NCBI GenBank assembly: GCA_000814665.1
Contig: JWIH01000020.1
Span: 1 to 64,000, forward strand
Direction: 5' to 3'
Length of the DNA: 64,000 nt
From: Pseudoalteromonas flavipulchra NCIMB 2033 = ATCC BAA-314
Lineage (GTDB): Bacteria; Pseudomonadota; Gammaproteobacteria; Enterobacterales; Alteromonadaceae
Every line of letters starts with the position of its first letter. Position 1 is the first letter of the stretch. The position numbers were made by a program, and so were the translations under genes. The notes beneath the pieces were generated by a model. It was given only the letters and a program-made list of their open reading frames with translations. It searched no databases and was not told where the DNA came from. Shown piece by piece: positions 34,911-43,952 of this stretch.

Positions 34911-36021
34911 GCTTGGACTTATCATTAATCCTTTGGCTGGGCTTGGTGGGAGCGTTGCACTAAAAGGTAGCGATGGCGCTGAAACAGCTCAACAAGCATT
35001 GGCGTTAGGTGCAGAGCCTCGCGCTAATCAGCGAGCAAAAACGGCTTTAACACAATTGCTTCAACATCAACAAAACATCGAAATATTTACCGTTAACGGT
35101 GAGATGGGGGAGCGTACGGCAAAAGAGCTAGGTTTTAACACCCAAGTGATTTATCAAACTCAAAGCACGGTAACTCGTCCTGAAGATACCGAGACCGCAG
35201 CGCAAATGATGCAACAGCTCGGTGTCGATTTGATTTTGTTTGCTGGTGGCGATGGTACTGCCCGTAACATTTGCCACGCGGTGGGTGATTCATGTCCTGT
35301 ACTTGGGATCCCTGCTGGGTGCAAAATTCATAGCGGCGTATACGCGATAACGCCAAAAGCAGCAGGTAGAGTCGTTGAACTTTTGGTTACCGGAGAGCTT
35401 GTCTCCATTGGCGAAGCCGATGTGATGGACATTGATGAAGCTGCATTTCGTGAAGGGACAGTGCGTGCTAAACGATTTGGTGAAATGCAAGTGCCGACCG
35501 AGCTGAGATATGTTCAAGCGGTGAAAAACGGTGGCAAAGAAAGCGATGAATTAGTGTTAGCAGATATCGCCGCCTATGTGGTTGCCGAAATGGAAGAAGA
35601 CGAAACCTATATCATGGGATCTGGTTCTACCGTTGCAGCAGTGATGGAAGAGATGGGACTTGATAATACACTTCTTGGTGTTGATGTTGTAAGGGACCAA
35701 GCGCTGATCGCGCAAGATCAAACCGCGCAGCAATTGTTGTCGCTTGCTGATGACAAAACAAAGCTAGTGATCACATTAATTGGTGGGCAAGGACACATTT
35801 TTGGCCGCGGTAATCAGCAGCTAAGCCCTAACCTCATCAAAAAAATCGGTAAAGATAATATTATCCTTATCGCTACAAAATCGAAATTAAAGGCCTTAAA
35901 TGGTCGTCCTTTAATTGCTGATACCGGTGATGAACAACTTGATGAGTCCTTAGCTGGATTTATTAAAGTGATCACTGGATTCAATGACCATGTAATGTAC
36001 GCCATAGGCCATCAAGAATAA
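34900..36021 (+). CDS. ATP-NAD kinase family protein
   Basis: This 373-aa protein belongs to the NAD kinase/diacylglycerol kinase-like fold. The motif GGDGTARNI is at 116-124, with IINPLAGLGG at the N-terminus and IGGQGHIFGRGNQQLSP near the end. Members of this longer group are annotated as predicted ATP-NAD kinases but are distinct from NadK; the true substrate is not established. The ATG at 34900 follows GGAG and overlaps epmC by 11 bp, and yfcL follows 13 bp downstream, so the three form an operon. Confidence 0.87.
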   Translation: MQFKLGLIINPLAGLGGSVALKGSDGAETAQQALALGAEPRANQRAKTALTQLLQHQQNIEIFTVNGEMGERTAKELGFNTQVIYQTQSTVTRPEDTETAAQMMQQLGVDLILFAGGDGTARNICHAVGDSCPVLGIPAGCKIHSGVYAITPKAAGRVVELLVTGELVSIGEADVMDIDEAAFREGTVRAKRFGEMQVPTELRYVQAVKNGGKESDELVLADIAAYVVAEMEEDETYIMGSGSTVAAVMEEMGLDNTLLGVDVVRDQALIAQDQTAQQLLSLADDKTKLVITLIGGQGHIFGRGNQQLSPNLIKKIGKDNIILIATKSKLKALNGRPLIADTGDEQLDESLAGFIKVITGFNDHVMYAIGHQE

Positions 36022-36034
36022 TTTAGGAATAAAT

Positions 36035-36310
36035 ATGTCTTTAGTAGAATATGTAGAGAAAGCGCAGCAGTTTTTTGATGAGCTTGTTGATAGAGCGAGC
36101 GATGATGAACTATTTGCTGGCGGCTATTTACGCGGTCACTTTGACTTAGCGGTAGGCTATGCACAAGTAGAGGAAGCAGATCTTTCGATTGATGAGTTAA
36201 ATGCCAAAGTTGAGAGCAGCTTGGTAAAAGCATACCGAAATGGAGAGCTAAATGACGATGACAAAGCGCACGTGGTCTCTATTTGGGAGCAGGTGCAAAA
36301 TTTAAAATAA
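36035..36310 (+). CDS. yfcL: YfcL family protein
   Basis: This is a small acidic helical protein of 91 aa. The pattern FFDELVDRASDDELFAGGYLRGHFDLAVG is typical of YfcL. In enterobacteria yfcL lies next to yfcM (epmC), and here too it lies in the epmC operon, 13 bp after the ATP-NAD kinase family gene. AGGAA precedes the ATG. Its function is unknown; the conserved linkage suggests a link to EF-P modification or its regulation. Confidence 0.88.
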   Translation: MSLVEYVEKAQQFFDELVDRASDDELFAGGYLRGHFDLAVGYAQVEEADLSIDELNAKVESSLVKAYRNGELNDDDKAHVVSIWEQVQNLK

Positions 36311-36325
36311 CCGCATCTCACCTGA

Positions 36326-36365
36326 GAGTAGCAGGTGCTAGAAGTGTAATTTGCATCTGCTACTC
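36326..36365. terminator. hairpin between convergent yfcL and Nramp-like genes
   Basis: GAGTAGCAGGTGC (36326-36338) pairs with GCATCTGCTACTC (36353-36365) over 13 bp with one G-T pair. It lies midway between two convergent stop codons. No strong T run is present on either side, so efficiency is uncertain. Confidence 0.6.
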
Positions 36366-36379
36366 AGCCTCCTTTGGCT

Positions 36380-37612
36380 TTACATCAAAAATCGCCAATA
36401 GATGAATAACAGTGCAAAGCCCACTAAATAAATCAGCCCCAGTCCCGTTAGAACCTTGGTATAAATTGGTTGACGGCGATAGATCTCACCTTTCACTAAT
36501 CCTAAATTCATCCAAGCAAAGATAGGAGTAGTGACAAACGCTGAGCTCATGGCAAACATTAGCATGCTCTTTAAGTCGGCTTTAAAAAACAGCACTACGG
36601 CCATACCAAGCGCTGCTTGTAGCAATAGAATGAGCGTGTAACTCTTTTTCGTTGTGTTAGGTCGTAACAACTGAAGCGATTCACTAAGCACTCGGGAGTA
36701 GCCATCTAACACCGTGATGGTTGTTCCAAACATACATAAAAATGCGACGCCAGCAATTAGCCATCTGGCCCATTCGCCAATCGTATTAGCATACATATCA
36801 ATGAGCTGCTGTGAGAACGCAACACCAGCGAGTTCCACAGGCTTATCTTGACCGTATTGCATTAGCATACCGAGTAAACAAAAAACGACCGCCAGACCCA
36901 GCGTTACAAAATATCCCACCTTGAAATCCAGTAGGATCTGGCTACTTGTTAGCGGTTGTTTAGCCATCTTCGTTTTTAGCCAAGACGAATTAATGGCTGA
37001 AATCTCGATTGGTGCGGGCATCCAACCCATCAAGGCAACTAAAAAGCCCAGTAGCGCGATGTCGTAGGGGGATACTGGATCAATGGGGGCCGGATGGGCA
37101 GGTCCATTATGAGCCGCTATGGCAAGTGCCATAACTGTGGAAATGGTCAAAATTATCATTACCCATTTGCTAGTCACATCAAGTATTTTGTAATGCCCAA
37201 CCAATAAGATTGCCAAGCAGCTAGCCAAAAGTATAAAGCTTAACAATTCAATATTTATTGGAAATGGCAGCGAGTAGCTCAAGAGACTTGCGGTAAGTAA
37301 TAGCACACCTGCAGTATTTACAATGGCTGCGAAAATATTGAGTAGCACAAAAACCTTAAATCCGAAGCGGTAATGTGCGTGATAACCTTCGACGACACTA
37401 TGCTTAGAGTGGCTTGTGTACTCTACTGCATATTTAAAAAAGGGATATTTGAGCAAATTAACAGCAACAATTAACCAGATCAATTGACTACCAAATAGTG
37501 CCCCAGCCTGCGTTGACGAAACGAGATGTGAACCACCGATAGCAGCAGTTGCCATTAATATTCCAGGCCCAAAGATGGCAAATTTGCCTTTAAGAGATAG
37601 CAGCGCTGGCAA
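36380..37612 (-). CDS. Nramp-like transporter, divergent metal site
   Basis: This is an inner-membrane transporter of 410 aa with about 11 helices. The first helix reads FGPGILMATAAIGGSHLVSS, where classical Nramp proteins have DPGN; here the slot is IGGS. The helix-6 MPH motif is also replaced (MGWMPAPIEIS). The overall fold clearly fits Nramp, but the manganese/iron ligands are missing, so the substrate may not be a divalent transition metal. The start is TTG at 37612, after AAGGA. No regulator or MntR-like site is visible. Confidence 0.85.
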   Translation of the reverse strand: MPALLSLKGKFAIFGPGILMATAAIGGSHLVSSTQAGALFGSQLIWLIVAVNLLKYPFFKYAVEYTSHSKHSVVEGYHAHYRFGFKVFVLLNIFAAIVNTAGVLLLTASLLSYSLPFPINIELLSFILLASCLAILLVGHYKILDVTSKWVMIILTISTVMALAIAAHNGPAHPAPIDPVSPYDIALLGFLVALMGWMPAPIEISAINSSWLKTKMAKQPLTSSQILLDFKVGYFVTLGLAVVFCLLGMLMQYGQDKPVELAGVAFSQQLIDMYANTIGEWARWLIAGVAFLCMFGTTITVLDGYSRVLSESLQLLRPNTTKKSYTLILLLQAALGMAVVLFFKADLKSMLMFAMSSAFVTTPIFAWMNLGLVKGEIYRRQPIYTKVLTGLGLIYLVGFALLFIYWRFLM

Positions 37613-37736
37613 TGTAAATTCCTTAAGTCTTTGTTATTTTAATTTTGCTGCCAGTCTACGAAGTTTTAAGAATTGCCGCAACACTGTCGTTGAGTCGCAT
37701 TTCACAGACGGTGTTGAATGTGAGATAACTAGTCGC

Positions 37737-38591
37737 TTACTCATCCTGCTCTAAAAAGTATTCATCTAGGTCTTCTTTGATGTCCTGATAATCATCTTCA
37801 TCTAAATTTAAAACTTTCAATACATCTGCTTTCATTAAGTGCCAATCAGGTGCGGCAACAAAACGTTTATTGATATGTACAAAATTTTCAGCCATTTTTA
37901 GAGCAGCGAAAGCTAATTTCTGCTCTTCGTCTTTACAGTTTCCCAAAAACTCAGGGTCATGGTGGCATAAAATCATCTGACAAATACTTTGTGGCAAATT
38001 CCAGGAAGCCGCGAGGAAGTAGCCTATAATAGCATGATTGGTCTCGTACTTTTCTTCTTCGTGCTCGACTAACAGCTTGTCATAATCTTTGTTAGCGGCA
38101 ATGAGCGTTTCCATATAATCGGGGTAATTTACCGCCATAGCGGCAATCCCTGCGTCATGAAATAAGCCTAGTAAGTGCAAGTTTTCGATAGGAACACGCG
38201 ATTTAAGTTTATTACCAATCACCATAATGCTATCTGCGATGTCTGAAGCGTTATCCCAAAACCGCTCCAAACTGATACAACATTTACGTTGGTCAAAGGT
38301 TTGTTTGAGCAAAAAGCCGGTCACAAGCTTACTAATAGAGTCTAGACCTAGAAAGACGACAGCCTGTTTTACATCAGTTACCGTTCTTGCCAAACCGTAC
38401 AGTGGGGAATTGATGATTTTTAGCACCGCGGCTGAGGTGCTGACATCATGAGCGATGATAGAAGCGATGTCGTTCAGATCTGGATCCGGTGCAGCAAGTG
38501 CTGCTTGCAATTCGCTTATCAGCGCGGGCTTAGGCGGTAAATTAAAACCATGTTTGACGTCAGCTAACACTTTGTCGTCTAGATCTATCAT
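37737..38591 (-). CDS. HDOD domain protein
   Basis: This 284-aa cytoplasmic protein has an HDOD domain spanning most of its length. It starts NLPPKPALISELQAALAAPDPDLNDIASII and contains NSPLYGLARTVTDVKQAVVFLG and LLGLFHDAGIAAMA. HDOD proteins lack a full HD catalytic centre and act in signalling, often linked with cyclic di-GMP or motility. AAGGAT precedes the ATG. There is no other domain and no obvious partner. Confidence 0.9.
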   Translation of the reverse strand: MIDLDDKVLADVKHGFNLPPKPALISELQAALAAPDPDLNDIASIIAHDVSTSAAVLKIINSPLYGLARTVTDVKQAVVFLGLDSISKLVTGFLLKQTFDQRKCCISLERFWDNASDIADSIMVIGNKLKSRVPIENLHLLGLFHDAGIAAMAVNYPDYMETLIAANKDYDKLLVEHEEEKYETNHAIIGYFLAASWNLPQSICQMILCHHDPEFLGNCKDEEQKLAFAALKMAENFVHINKRFVAAPDWHLMKADVLKVLNLDEDDYQDIKEDLDEYFLEQDE

Positions 38592-38777
38592 CTAAAAATC
38601 CTTAATTTCAGACATATAAAAAGCATAGCGTAAATTCTTTATTGAACACTGACTTGAGACAAAAAAATACCAAGTCGACTACTAATTCGGCAAAGTGTCT
38701 CGTCAATAGGCACGTTTTCTTGCTTAACATGTAAATATTAAGTTATGGTTAAGCAATTTTTTTCTTAGGGCAATGGT

Positions 38778-40334
38778 ATGCACGAAACACAACAAGCGAA
38801 CTCGCAAAATTCTGCGATCACCCGTTTTTTAAACGGGATAGAGCGGGTGGGGAATAAACTTCCTGATCCTGCAATCATTTTTTTATCAGCAATGTTGCTG
38901 ATTTGGCTGCTATCTTGGTTATTTTCAGGCGTAGAATTTAGCGCTATTGATCCAAGAACCAATCAGGCGATTGTCGTTCACAATTTATTAGACCCAAATG
39001 CGCTTGCCGGATTTATGGCAACGATGGTAAAAACCTTCACGGGATTTGCACCATTAGGCGTGGTGCTAGTTGCTATGTTAGGTGTGGGTGTTGCCGAACA
39101 TTCTGGCTATATTAATACTGGCCTTAAAATCATGCTTAAACGCACGCCTCAAGCACTTCTAACTCCTTCTATTATTCTTATTGCAATTGTAAGCCACACG
39201 GCGACAGATGCTGGATACGTGTTAGTTATTCCGCTTGCCGGTGTTATTTTCTATGCGATGGGAAGACATCCTCTTGCGGGTATTGCTGCGGCATTTGCTG
39301 GCGTAAGCGGCGGATTTAGCGCGAACTTTATTCCTTCAGGTATCGATCCGTTGCTACAAAGCTTTACTCAAAGTGCAGCACAGATCATCGATCCAGAAAT
39401 CGCGATTAACCCACTAAACAACTGGTTTTTCACCTCAGCATCGAGCTTATTCATTATTTTATTAGGTTGGTATATCACTGATAAAATCATAGAGCCAAGG
39501 CTAAAAGCGACAGAAATTGACGGCGATACAGAGAGCTTGCCTTCGTTTGATGAGATCACAAGCAAAGAAAAAAAGGGCTTTGTGGTGGCGTCTATGGTGA
39601 TGTTAGCAGGTATTGCATTATTGGTTTATGCATCAAGCGGTGATGATTCAGCACTACGCAGCCCGTCGGGCGCTTTAACTGATTTTAGTGCGCCGTTAAT
39701 GCAATCAATTGTACCACTTATCTTCCTACTGTTTTGGATCCCAGGTGCGGTATACGGTTTCGTTGTCGGTACGTTTAAAACCTCAAAAGACATGATTGAT
39801 GCCATGACTAAAGCCATGAATAGCATGTCTTACTATATTGTTATGGCGTTTTTCTGTGCACTTTTCATCAGTGCCTTCAGCCATTCAAATTTGGGTGCAT
39901 TGCTTGCTATTGAAGGGGCTCAAGTATTAAAAGCATTGGCGCTGCCAAGCTATGTTACTGTAGTTGGTATTATCTTCTTGACCGCATTTGTAAACTTATT
40001 TGTAGGGTCAAGCTCTGCGAAGTGGGCATTGCTGGGGCCGATTTTTGTTCCGATGTTAATGCAATTGGGTATTTCACCTGATTTAACACAAGCTGCTTAT
40101 CGTGTTGGTGATTCTGGCTCAAATATAATCACTCCGCTTATGCCTTACTTCCCACTGGTTGTGGTTTACTGCCAGAAATACGTTAAGTCGACAGGAATAG
40201 GTACATTGATAGCGATGATGTTGCCTTACTCGATCGCCTTTTTGATTGGTTGGAGCATCTTCTTATTGATCTACTGGATGCTTGGTATTCCACTAGGTCT
40301 ACAAGCGAGTTATGCATATCCAGCTGGAATGTAA
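38778..40334 (+). CDS. AbgT family transporter
   Basis: This is an inner-membrane protein of 518 aa with 11-13 helices. The opening FLNGIERVGNKLPDPAIIF and the motif VSHTATDAGYVLVIPLAG are AbgT signatures, as is FVNLFVGSSSAKWALLGPIFVP. AbgT imports p-aminobenzoyl-glutamate in E. coli, while relatives export sulfonamides. No abgAB hydrolase genes are next to it, so import or export cannot be decided. The Shine-Dalgarno is within AGGGCAATGGT. Confidence 0.9.
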   Translation: MHETQQANSQNSAITRFLNGIERVGNKLPDPAIIFLSAMLLIWLLSWLFSGVEFSAIDPRTNQAIVVHNLLDPNALAGFMATMVKTFTGFAPLGVVLVAMLGVGVAEHSGYINTGLKIMLKRTPQALLTPSIILIAIVSHTATDAGYVLVIPLAGVIFYAMGRHPLAGIAAAFAGVSGGFSANFIPSGIDPLLQSFTQSAAQIIDPEIAINPLNNWFFTSASSLFIILLGWYITDKIIEPRLKATEIDGDTESLPSFDEITSKEKKGFVVASMVMLAGIALLVYASSGDDSALRSPSGALTDFSAPLMQSIVPLIFLLFWIPGAVYGFVVGTFKTSKDMIDAMTKAMNSMSYYIVMAFFCALFISAFSHSNLGALLAIEGAQVLKALALPSYVTVVGIIFLTAFVNLFVGSSSAKWALLGPIFVPMLMQLGISPDLTQAAYRVGDSGSNIITPLMPYFPLVVVYCQKYVKSTGIGTLIAMMLPYSIAFLIGWSIFLLIYWMLGIPLGLQASYAYPAGM

Positions 40335-40403
40335 TTTGAGGAATGTAACTTCAGGGGATCCTTAAAACAATGAACTCCTGATCCAAATTTTAGATTAAGT
40401 AAC

Positions 40404-40438
40404 AAAAAGCGCTGTTCATTGACATGACAGCGCTTTTT
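40404..40438. terminator. bidirectional terminator between abgT-like and DUF4336 genes
   Basis: AAAAAGCGCTGT (40404-40415) and ACAGCGCTTTTT (40427-40438) form a perfect 12-bp stem with A and T tracts on both sides. It can thus terminate both convergent genes. Confidence 0.92.
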
Positions 40439-40463
40439 ATATTCTGTTATTTTGCATTGCGCC

Positions 40464-41174
40464 TTACGCGGCTTTATTGATACCCAACCAAGAAAATGAG
40501 CGGTTTAAAAATGCTCCAGCGCCTGTTTCAATGCATTCACCATGGGCAATCACGATATATTGAGGTTGCCAAGCAGCCATCTTTGAAAAACAGGCTCGGG
40601 CCTGCTGCTTCCCAAACACAAACGAAGTTCGCCAGTCTATGGGCGTTTTACCGTTAGGGCTAATAATCCCGGTGATTTTCGCTAATACTTTTTTAAAACC
40701 GGAGAAGTGGTTAGGGTGAAAGTTCTCGATAAGATCTGTCAAAATTAATGTACTGCTCTCTTTGTGGAAGAATACGACTTCTTCCATCACCGCGCTGCCT
40801 TTAAAAATGAGTTGCTCAATATCTCCTTGCCACTCGGGTTCTGCCATGTCGCCCAGTTGGCGCTGAAAAGTAAGATCAGGCCGTTTTTTGTCGACACCTG
40901 GAGAAGCAAACATAATCGCATGTGGGAACTTTGCCTGCCAATCTCCCATAAATAGGTGATGAAGTTTATTTGGAGAAATTAGATAGTTGACTTGCCCAAG
41001 TTGCGTCAATTCACTCAGTAATCCTTCCGTTAATTTTCCAGGAGAGTGCACCCATAATGCGCCAGAGGAAAGCTTTACTATGGTGCTTCTGGTAGTGTAT
41101 GGCATGCCAAAGAATGGTACTGCGGGGCCGTTGTGGATCCAAATGTTTTTACCAATTGCAATTAATTCGCTCAT
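40464..41174 (-). CDS. DUF4336 domain protein
   Basis: This is a 236-aa soluble protein. It starts ELIAIGKNIWIHNGPAVPFFG and contains NKLHHLFMGDW, FHKESSTLILTDLIENF and VIAHGECIETG, which match the DUF4336 pattern. The family resembles a degenerate metallo-beta-lactamase fold; that is family knowledge. The LHHLFMGDW segment takes the place of the usual HxHxDH. AAGGAA precedes the ATG. Function is unknown. It shares no operon with its neighbours. Confidence 0.82.
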   Translation of the reverse strand: MSELIAIGKNIWIHNGPAVPFFGMPYTTRSTIVKLSSGALWVHSPGKLTEGLLSELTQLGQVNYLISPNKLHHLFMGDWQAKFPHAIMFASPGVDKKRPDLTFQRQLGDMAEPEWQGDIEQLIFKGSAVMEEVVFFHKESSTLILTDLIENFHPNHFSGFKKVLAKITGIISPNGKTPIDWRTSFVFGKQQARACFSKMAAWQPQYIVIAHGECIETGAGAFLNRSFSWLGINKAA

Positions 41175-41294
41175 CTGATTTCCTTACTCTTGTTAGCGTG
41201 GATGACTATATCAGGGAACTTTTTTGTTTGAAATATAGCTTTATGCAAGTTGGTATGAAATTTATTTAAATCCTTGTATTAGCATACCCTATCA

Positions 41295-41906
41295 TTAATC
41301 TTGGGCGCGTTGTTCAGTCCCATATCTCGCCATAAAAAGCGCAACGCTTTGCTCTACAATAAAGTCCGTTTCCTCCGTATTTGTGAGATCAAATCCATAA
41401 AGCCGTGGGTAAAAGATAAAAGACTTGAGTTGATATAAGAACTGTTGTGCTGCGAATGCCTGATGTTCGATATACAGTGCATTGTTAGCGACAGCATCGG
41501 CTAAAAACGTTTCTAAATAACGCATACAACCTACTTTACTGTTATTGAAATGCGCAGCCAATGTAGAGTCTTGCAACAACTCGATAAATGCCACGCGAGC
41601 CACTTTGATAAATGATTCAGAAGTGAGCAGATTGACTTCTCGTAAAGCGATTTCTTGAAGTTGTTTTGCAATCGAGATATCGGGTCGATATTGATAAATA
41701 TCACCTTGGTCAACTTGAAGCATCATGTGTTCAAGTACGTTATACAGTAGCAGCTCTTTGGTCTCGAAGTGGTTATAGATCGTTCGTTTAGACACTTCAG
41801 CGTGCTTTGCGATGAGATCCATACTGGTATTTTGAGCACCGTGCTGAGCAAATAACTGTTGGGCAGCCTCTAGAATTTGCAGTCGCTTTCTTTCTGATTG
41901 TTTCAT
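41295..41906 (-). CDS. TetR family transcriptional regulator
   Basis: The protein is about 203 aa from the ATG at 41906. The DNA-binding domain is at the N-terminus: RLQILEAAQQLFAQHGAQNTSMDLIAKHAEVSKRTIYNHFETKELL. The C-terminal domain is the variable ligand-binding part. A GTG at 41951 would extend it by 15 residues. However, an extended -10, TGCTAGAAT on the minus strand at 41952-41960, would put the start of transcription inside that extension. It is divergent from a metallo-hydrolase gene and two palindromes lie between them, so it most likely represses both. Confidence 0.85.
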   Translation of the reverse strand: MKQSERKRLQILEAAQQLFAQHGAQNTSMDLIAKHAEVSKRTIYNHFETKELLLYNVLEHMMLQVDQGDIYQYRPDISIAKQLQEIALREVNLLTSESFIKVARVAFIELLQDSTLAAHFNNSKVGCMRYLETFLADAVANNALYIEHQAFAAQQFLYQLKSFIFYPRLYGFDLTNTEETDFIVEQSVALFMARYGTEQRAQD

Positions 41907-41968
41907 TTTATCTATTACAGGCAAGGGAATATCAACAAATGGATACTCCACATTCTAGCAAAACTAAA

Positions 41969-41991
41969 ATAAATTACACTGCTTAGTTTAC
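41969..41991. promoter_or_regulatory. TetR operator copy 2 (imperfect)
   Basis: ATAAATTACAC-T-GCTTAGTTTAC matches the perfect palindrome 39 bp downstream at 19 of 23 positions. It overlaps the likely -35 region of the tetR gene, fitting autoregulation. Confidence 0.65.
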
Positions 41992-42007
41992 TTTCTATTC
42001 TTGACGT

Positions 42008-42030
42008 GTAAACTACACTGTGTAGTTTAC
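42008..42030. promoter_or_regulatory. TetR operator copy 1 (perfect palindrome)
   Basis: GTAAACTACAC and GTGTAGTTTAC flank a single T, giving a perfect 11-bp inverted repeat. It lies 13 bp before the metallo-hydrolase ATG and would cover its promoter or the start of transcription. Confidence 0.85.
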
Positions 42031-42043
42031 TTTTGGTGGTTAT

Positions 42044-43138
42044 ATGAAAAAGCGAACATGGTTTGGCTTGATTGTGGTCTTGCTGATAGGAGTAGGAGGA
42101 GTTATGGCTTCTAATTTAAATGCTGCGGTAAATCAAAGTGGGTATTCATCAACTCAATATAGTGATGGTAAATTTCATAATACTCATGAAACGAATAAAA
42201 CGAGCCTAGGTAAGACGCTGGAAATTTTTTGGCGCTTTTTTACCGAGCAAAAAGTCAATGCGGTGCCGAAGGTTGATATGCCAGTAAAAGTGCTCACCGA
42301 GGAGAATTTAAAGGCACTTTCTGATACGCACACTCACGTTATCAAACTGGGACATTCATCAGTACTTATTAAAGCGCAAGGGAAATATCTTCTGATTGAC
42401 CCCGTTTTTGCTGAACGAGCATCACCATTTTCATTTATTGGTCCAAAGCGTTTTCATCAACCACCTATTACTATTGAATCATTGCCTCAAATTGATAAGG
42501 TGCTGATTTCACATAACCATTACGACCACCTAGACAAGGAGAGCGTAAAGCGATTAGCAGACAGAGTGGGGGCATTTTATGTACCTTTGGGTGTAGAAGG
42601 TGATTTGCAAAAGTGGGGAGTTCCTGCCGAGAAAATAAAGCAGTTTGACTGGTGGCAGTTTGAAGAAACCACTGAGTTAACACTCACCTTTACACCTACT
42701 CAGCATTTTTCTGGACGTGGACTTGGAGATGCAAATAAAACCCTTTGGGGAGCGTGGGCTATTCGCACAGCAGACAAAAATATCTTTTTTAGTGGAGACT
42801 CTGGTTATTTTGCTGGATTTAAGGAAATAGGTGAAAGGCTTGGTCCGTTTGACCTAACCTTAGTAGAGACCGGCGCGTATGATAAAGATTGGTCCGATAT
42901 TCACATGACGCCAGAGCAAAGCGTACAAGCTCATATAGATCTGCGAGGAACGCATATGATCCCCATTCATAATGGTACTTTTGACTTGGCTTTTCACTCT
43001 TGGTTTGATCCGCTCGCAAGAGTGAAAATCGCAGCAGAGCAAAATCAAGTGGCGCTGGTAACACCTGTTGTAGGTGAAGTTTTGACGCTATCAGAAACGC
43101 TATCAAGTAGCAGCTGGTGGGAAGCGCTGATGCCCTAA
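42044..43138 (+). CDS. MBL-fold metallo-hydrolase, NAPE-PLD-like
   Basis: The protein is 364 aa with an N-terminal membrane anchor or signal (WFGLIVVLLIGVGGVMA). The metallo-beta-lactamase fold carries the zinc motif HNHYDHLD at 157-164, upstream LGHSSVLI, and later FTPTQHFSGR, FSGDSGY and IPIHNGTF. This arrangement is that of UlaG/NAPE-PLD-like phosphodiesterases, so an envelope lipid or other phosphodiester is a plausible substrate. The gene is controlled by the divergent TetR gene through the palindrome just upstream. GGTGG precedes the ATG. Confidence 0.88.
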   Translation: MKKRTWFGLIVVLLIGVGGVMASNLNAAVNQSGYSSTQYSDGKFHNTHETNKTSLGKTLEIFWRFFTEQKVNAVPKVDMPVKVLTEENLKALSDTHTHVIKLGHSSVLIKAQGKYLLIDPVFAERASPFSFIGPKRFHQPPITIESLPQIDKVLISHNHYDHLDKESVKRLADRVGAFYVPLGVEGDLQKWGVPAEKIKQFDWWQFEETTELTLTFTPTQHFSGRGLGDANKTLWGAWAIRTADKNIFFSGDSGYFAGFKEIGERLGPFDLTLVETGAYDKDWSDIHMTPEQSVQAHIDLRGTHMIPIHNGTFDLAFHSWFDPLARVKIAAEQNQVALVTPVVGEVLTLSETLSSSSWWEALMP

Positions 43139-43206
43139 TATCCATATCTTAGTGATTGAATGAGGGCTAACGCATGATGCGGAAACCCTTATTTGGCTTA
43201 CATGTG

Positions 43207-43836
43207 TTAAGCAATCAACAGCCTTAATGAGAAGGCCATAAGCAAAACAGCAAGTGCTTTTTCAACCAAGTTCATTTTGTTCAAGAACCAAGCGCGGGAA
43301 GATGGAGCTGAGAATAATAAGCTGACACAGATAAACCATAAAGCGTTAACACTGCACATCCAAGCGCCGTAAAAAAGTTGAATATGTAACGGAGTTCCTT
43401 GACTGACGACATTGGTCACTACGGCTAAGAAAAACAGGGTTGCTTTTGGGTTGGTTGCATTAGTTAAAAAACCAAGACTAAAGGCTTTTTTGAGCGACTG
43501 TGAGCTTACATCAGCTTGGGCATTTTCTGCATCCAGTTCAATTGTTCCTGCACTTTTGAGCAATTGAATAGCGATGTAGATAAGATACGCAGCACCGATT
43601 AATTTAGCTACTTGTAAAACCCAAGGTGAGGCCTGCATCAGTGCGCCGACACCAAGTAAGGTATATAAGATATGAACACTAAGTCCAGTGCCAATCCCCA
43701 AGGCGGTCATTGCGCCATGTAGTCTGCCGTATTTTAAGCTTTGTCTGACTGTAATAACAAAGTCAGGGCCTGGCAAGATGACTGCAACAAAATGAATGAT
43801 GGCTAATGATACAAACTCTGGCCAATACTGCACCAT
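43207..43836 (-). CDS. LysE/RhtB family amino-acid exporter
   Basis: This is an inner-membrane protein of 209 aa with six predicted helices. It opens FVSLAIIHFVAVILPGPDFVITVRQSLKYGR, where the PGPDF/PGP motif is diagnostic of the LysE/RhtB family, and contains FLTNATNPKATLFFLA, another signature. It probably exports amino acids or homoserine-lactone-like compounds. It is divergent from a LysR-type regulator gene, 116 bp apart, a common control arrangement. GGGAG precedes the ATG. Confidence 0.9.
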   Translation of the reverse strand: MVQYWPEFVSLAIIHFVAVILPGPDFVITVRQSLKYGRLHGAMTALGIGTGLSVHILYTLLGVGALMQASPWVLQVAKLIGAAYLIYIAIQLLKSAGTIELDAENAQADVSSQSLKKAFSLGFLTNATNPKATLFFLAVVTNVVSQGTPLHIQLFYGAWMCSVNALWFICVSLLFSAPSSRAWFLNKMNLVEKALAVLLMAFSLRLLIA

Positions 43837-43952
43837 AATAAGCTCCCAATATAATATTGAATAATTGAGAACATTGTATTTTCATTCTCCTAGGAAGATA
43901 ATAATCTAAAAATAGAAATAACTTTTGCGTAGAGCGCACAAATGGAAGAGCT

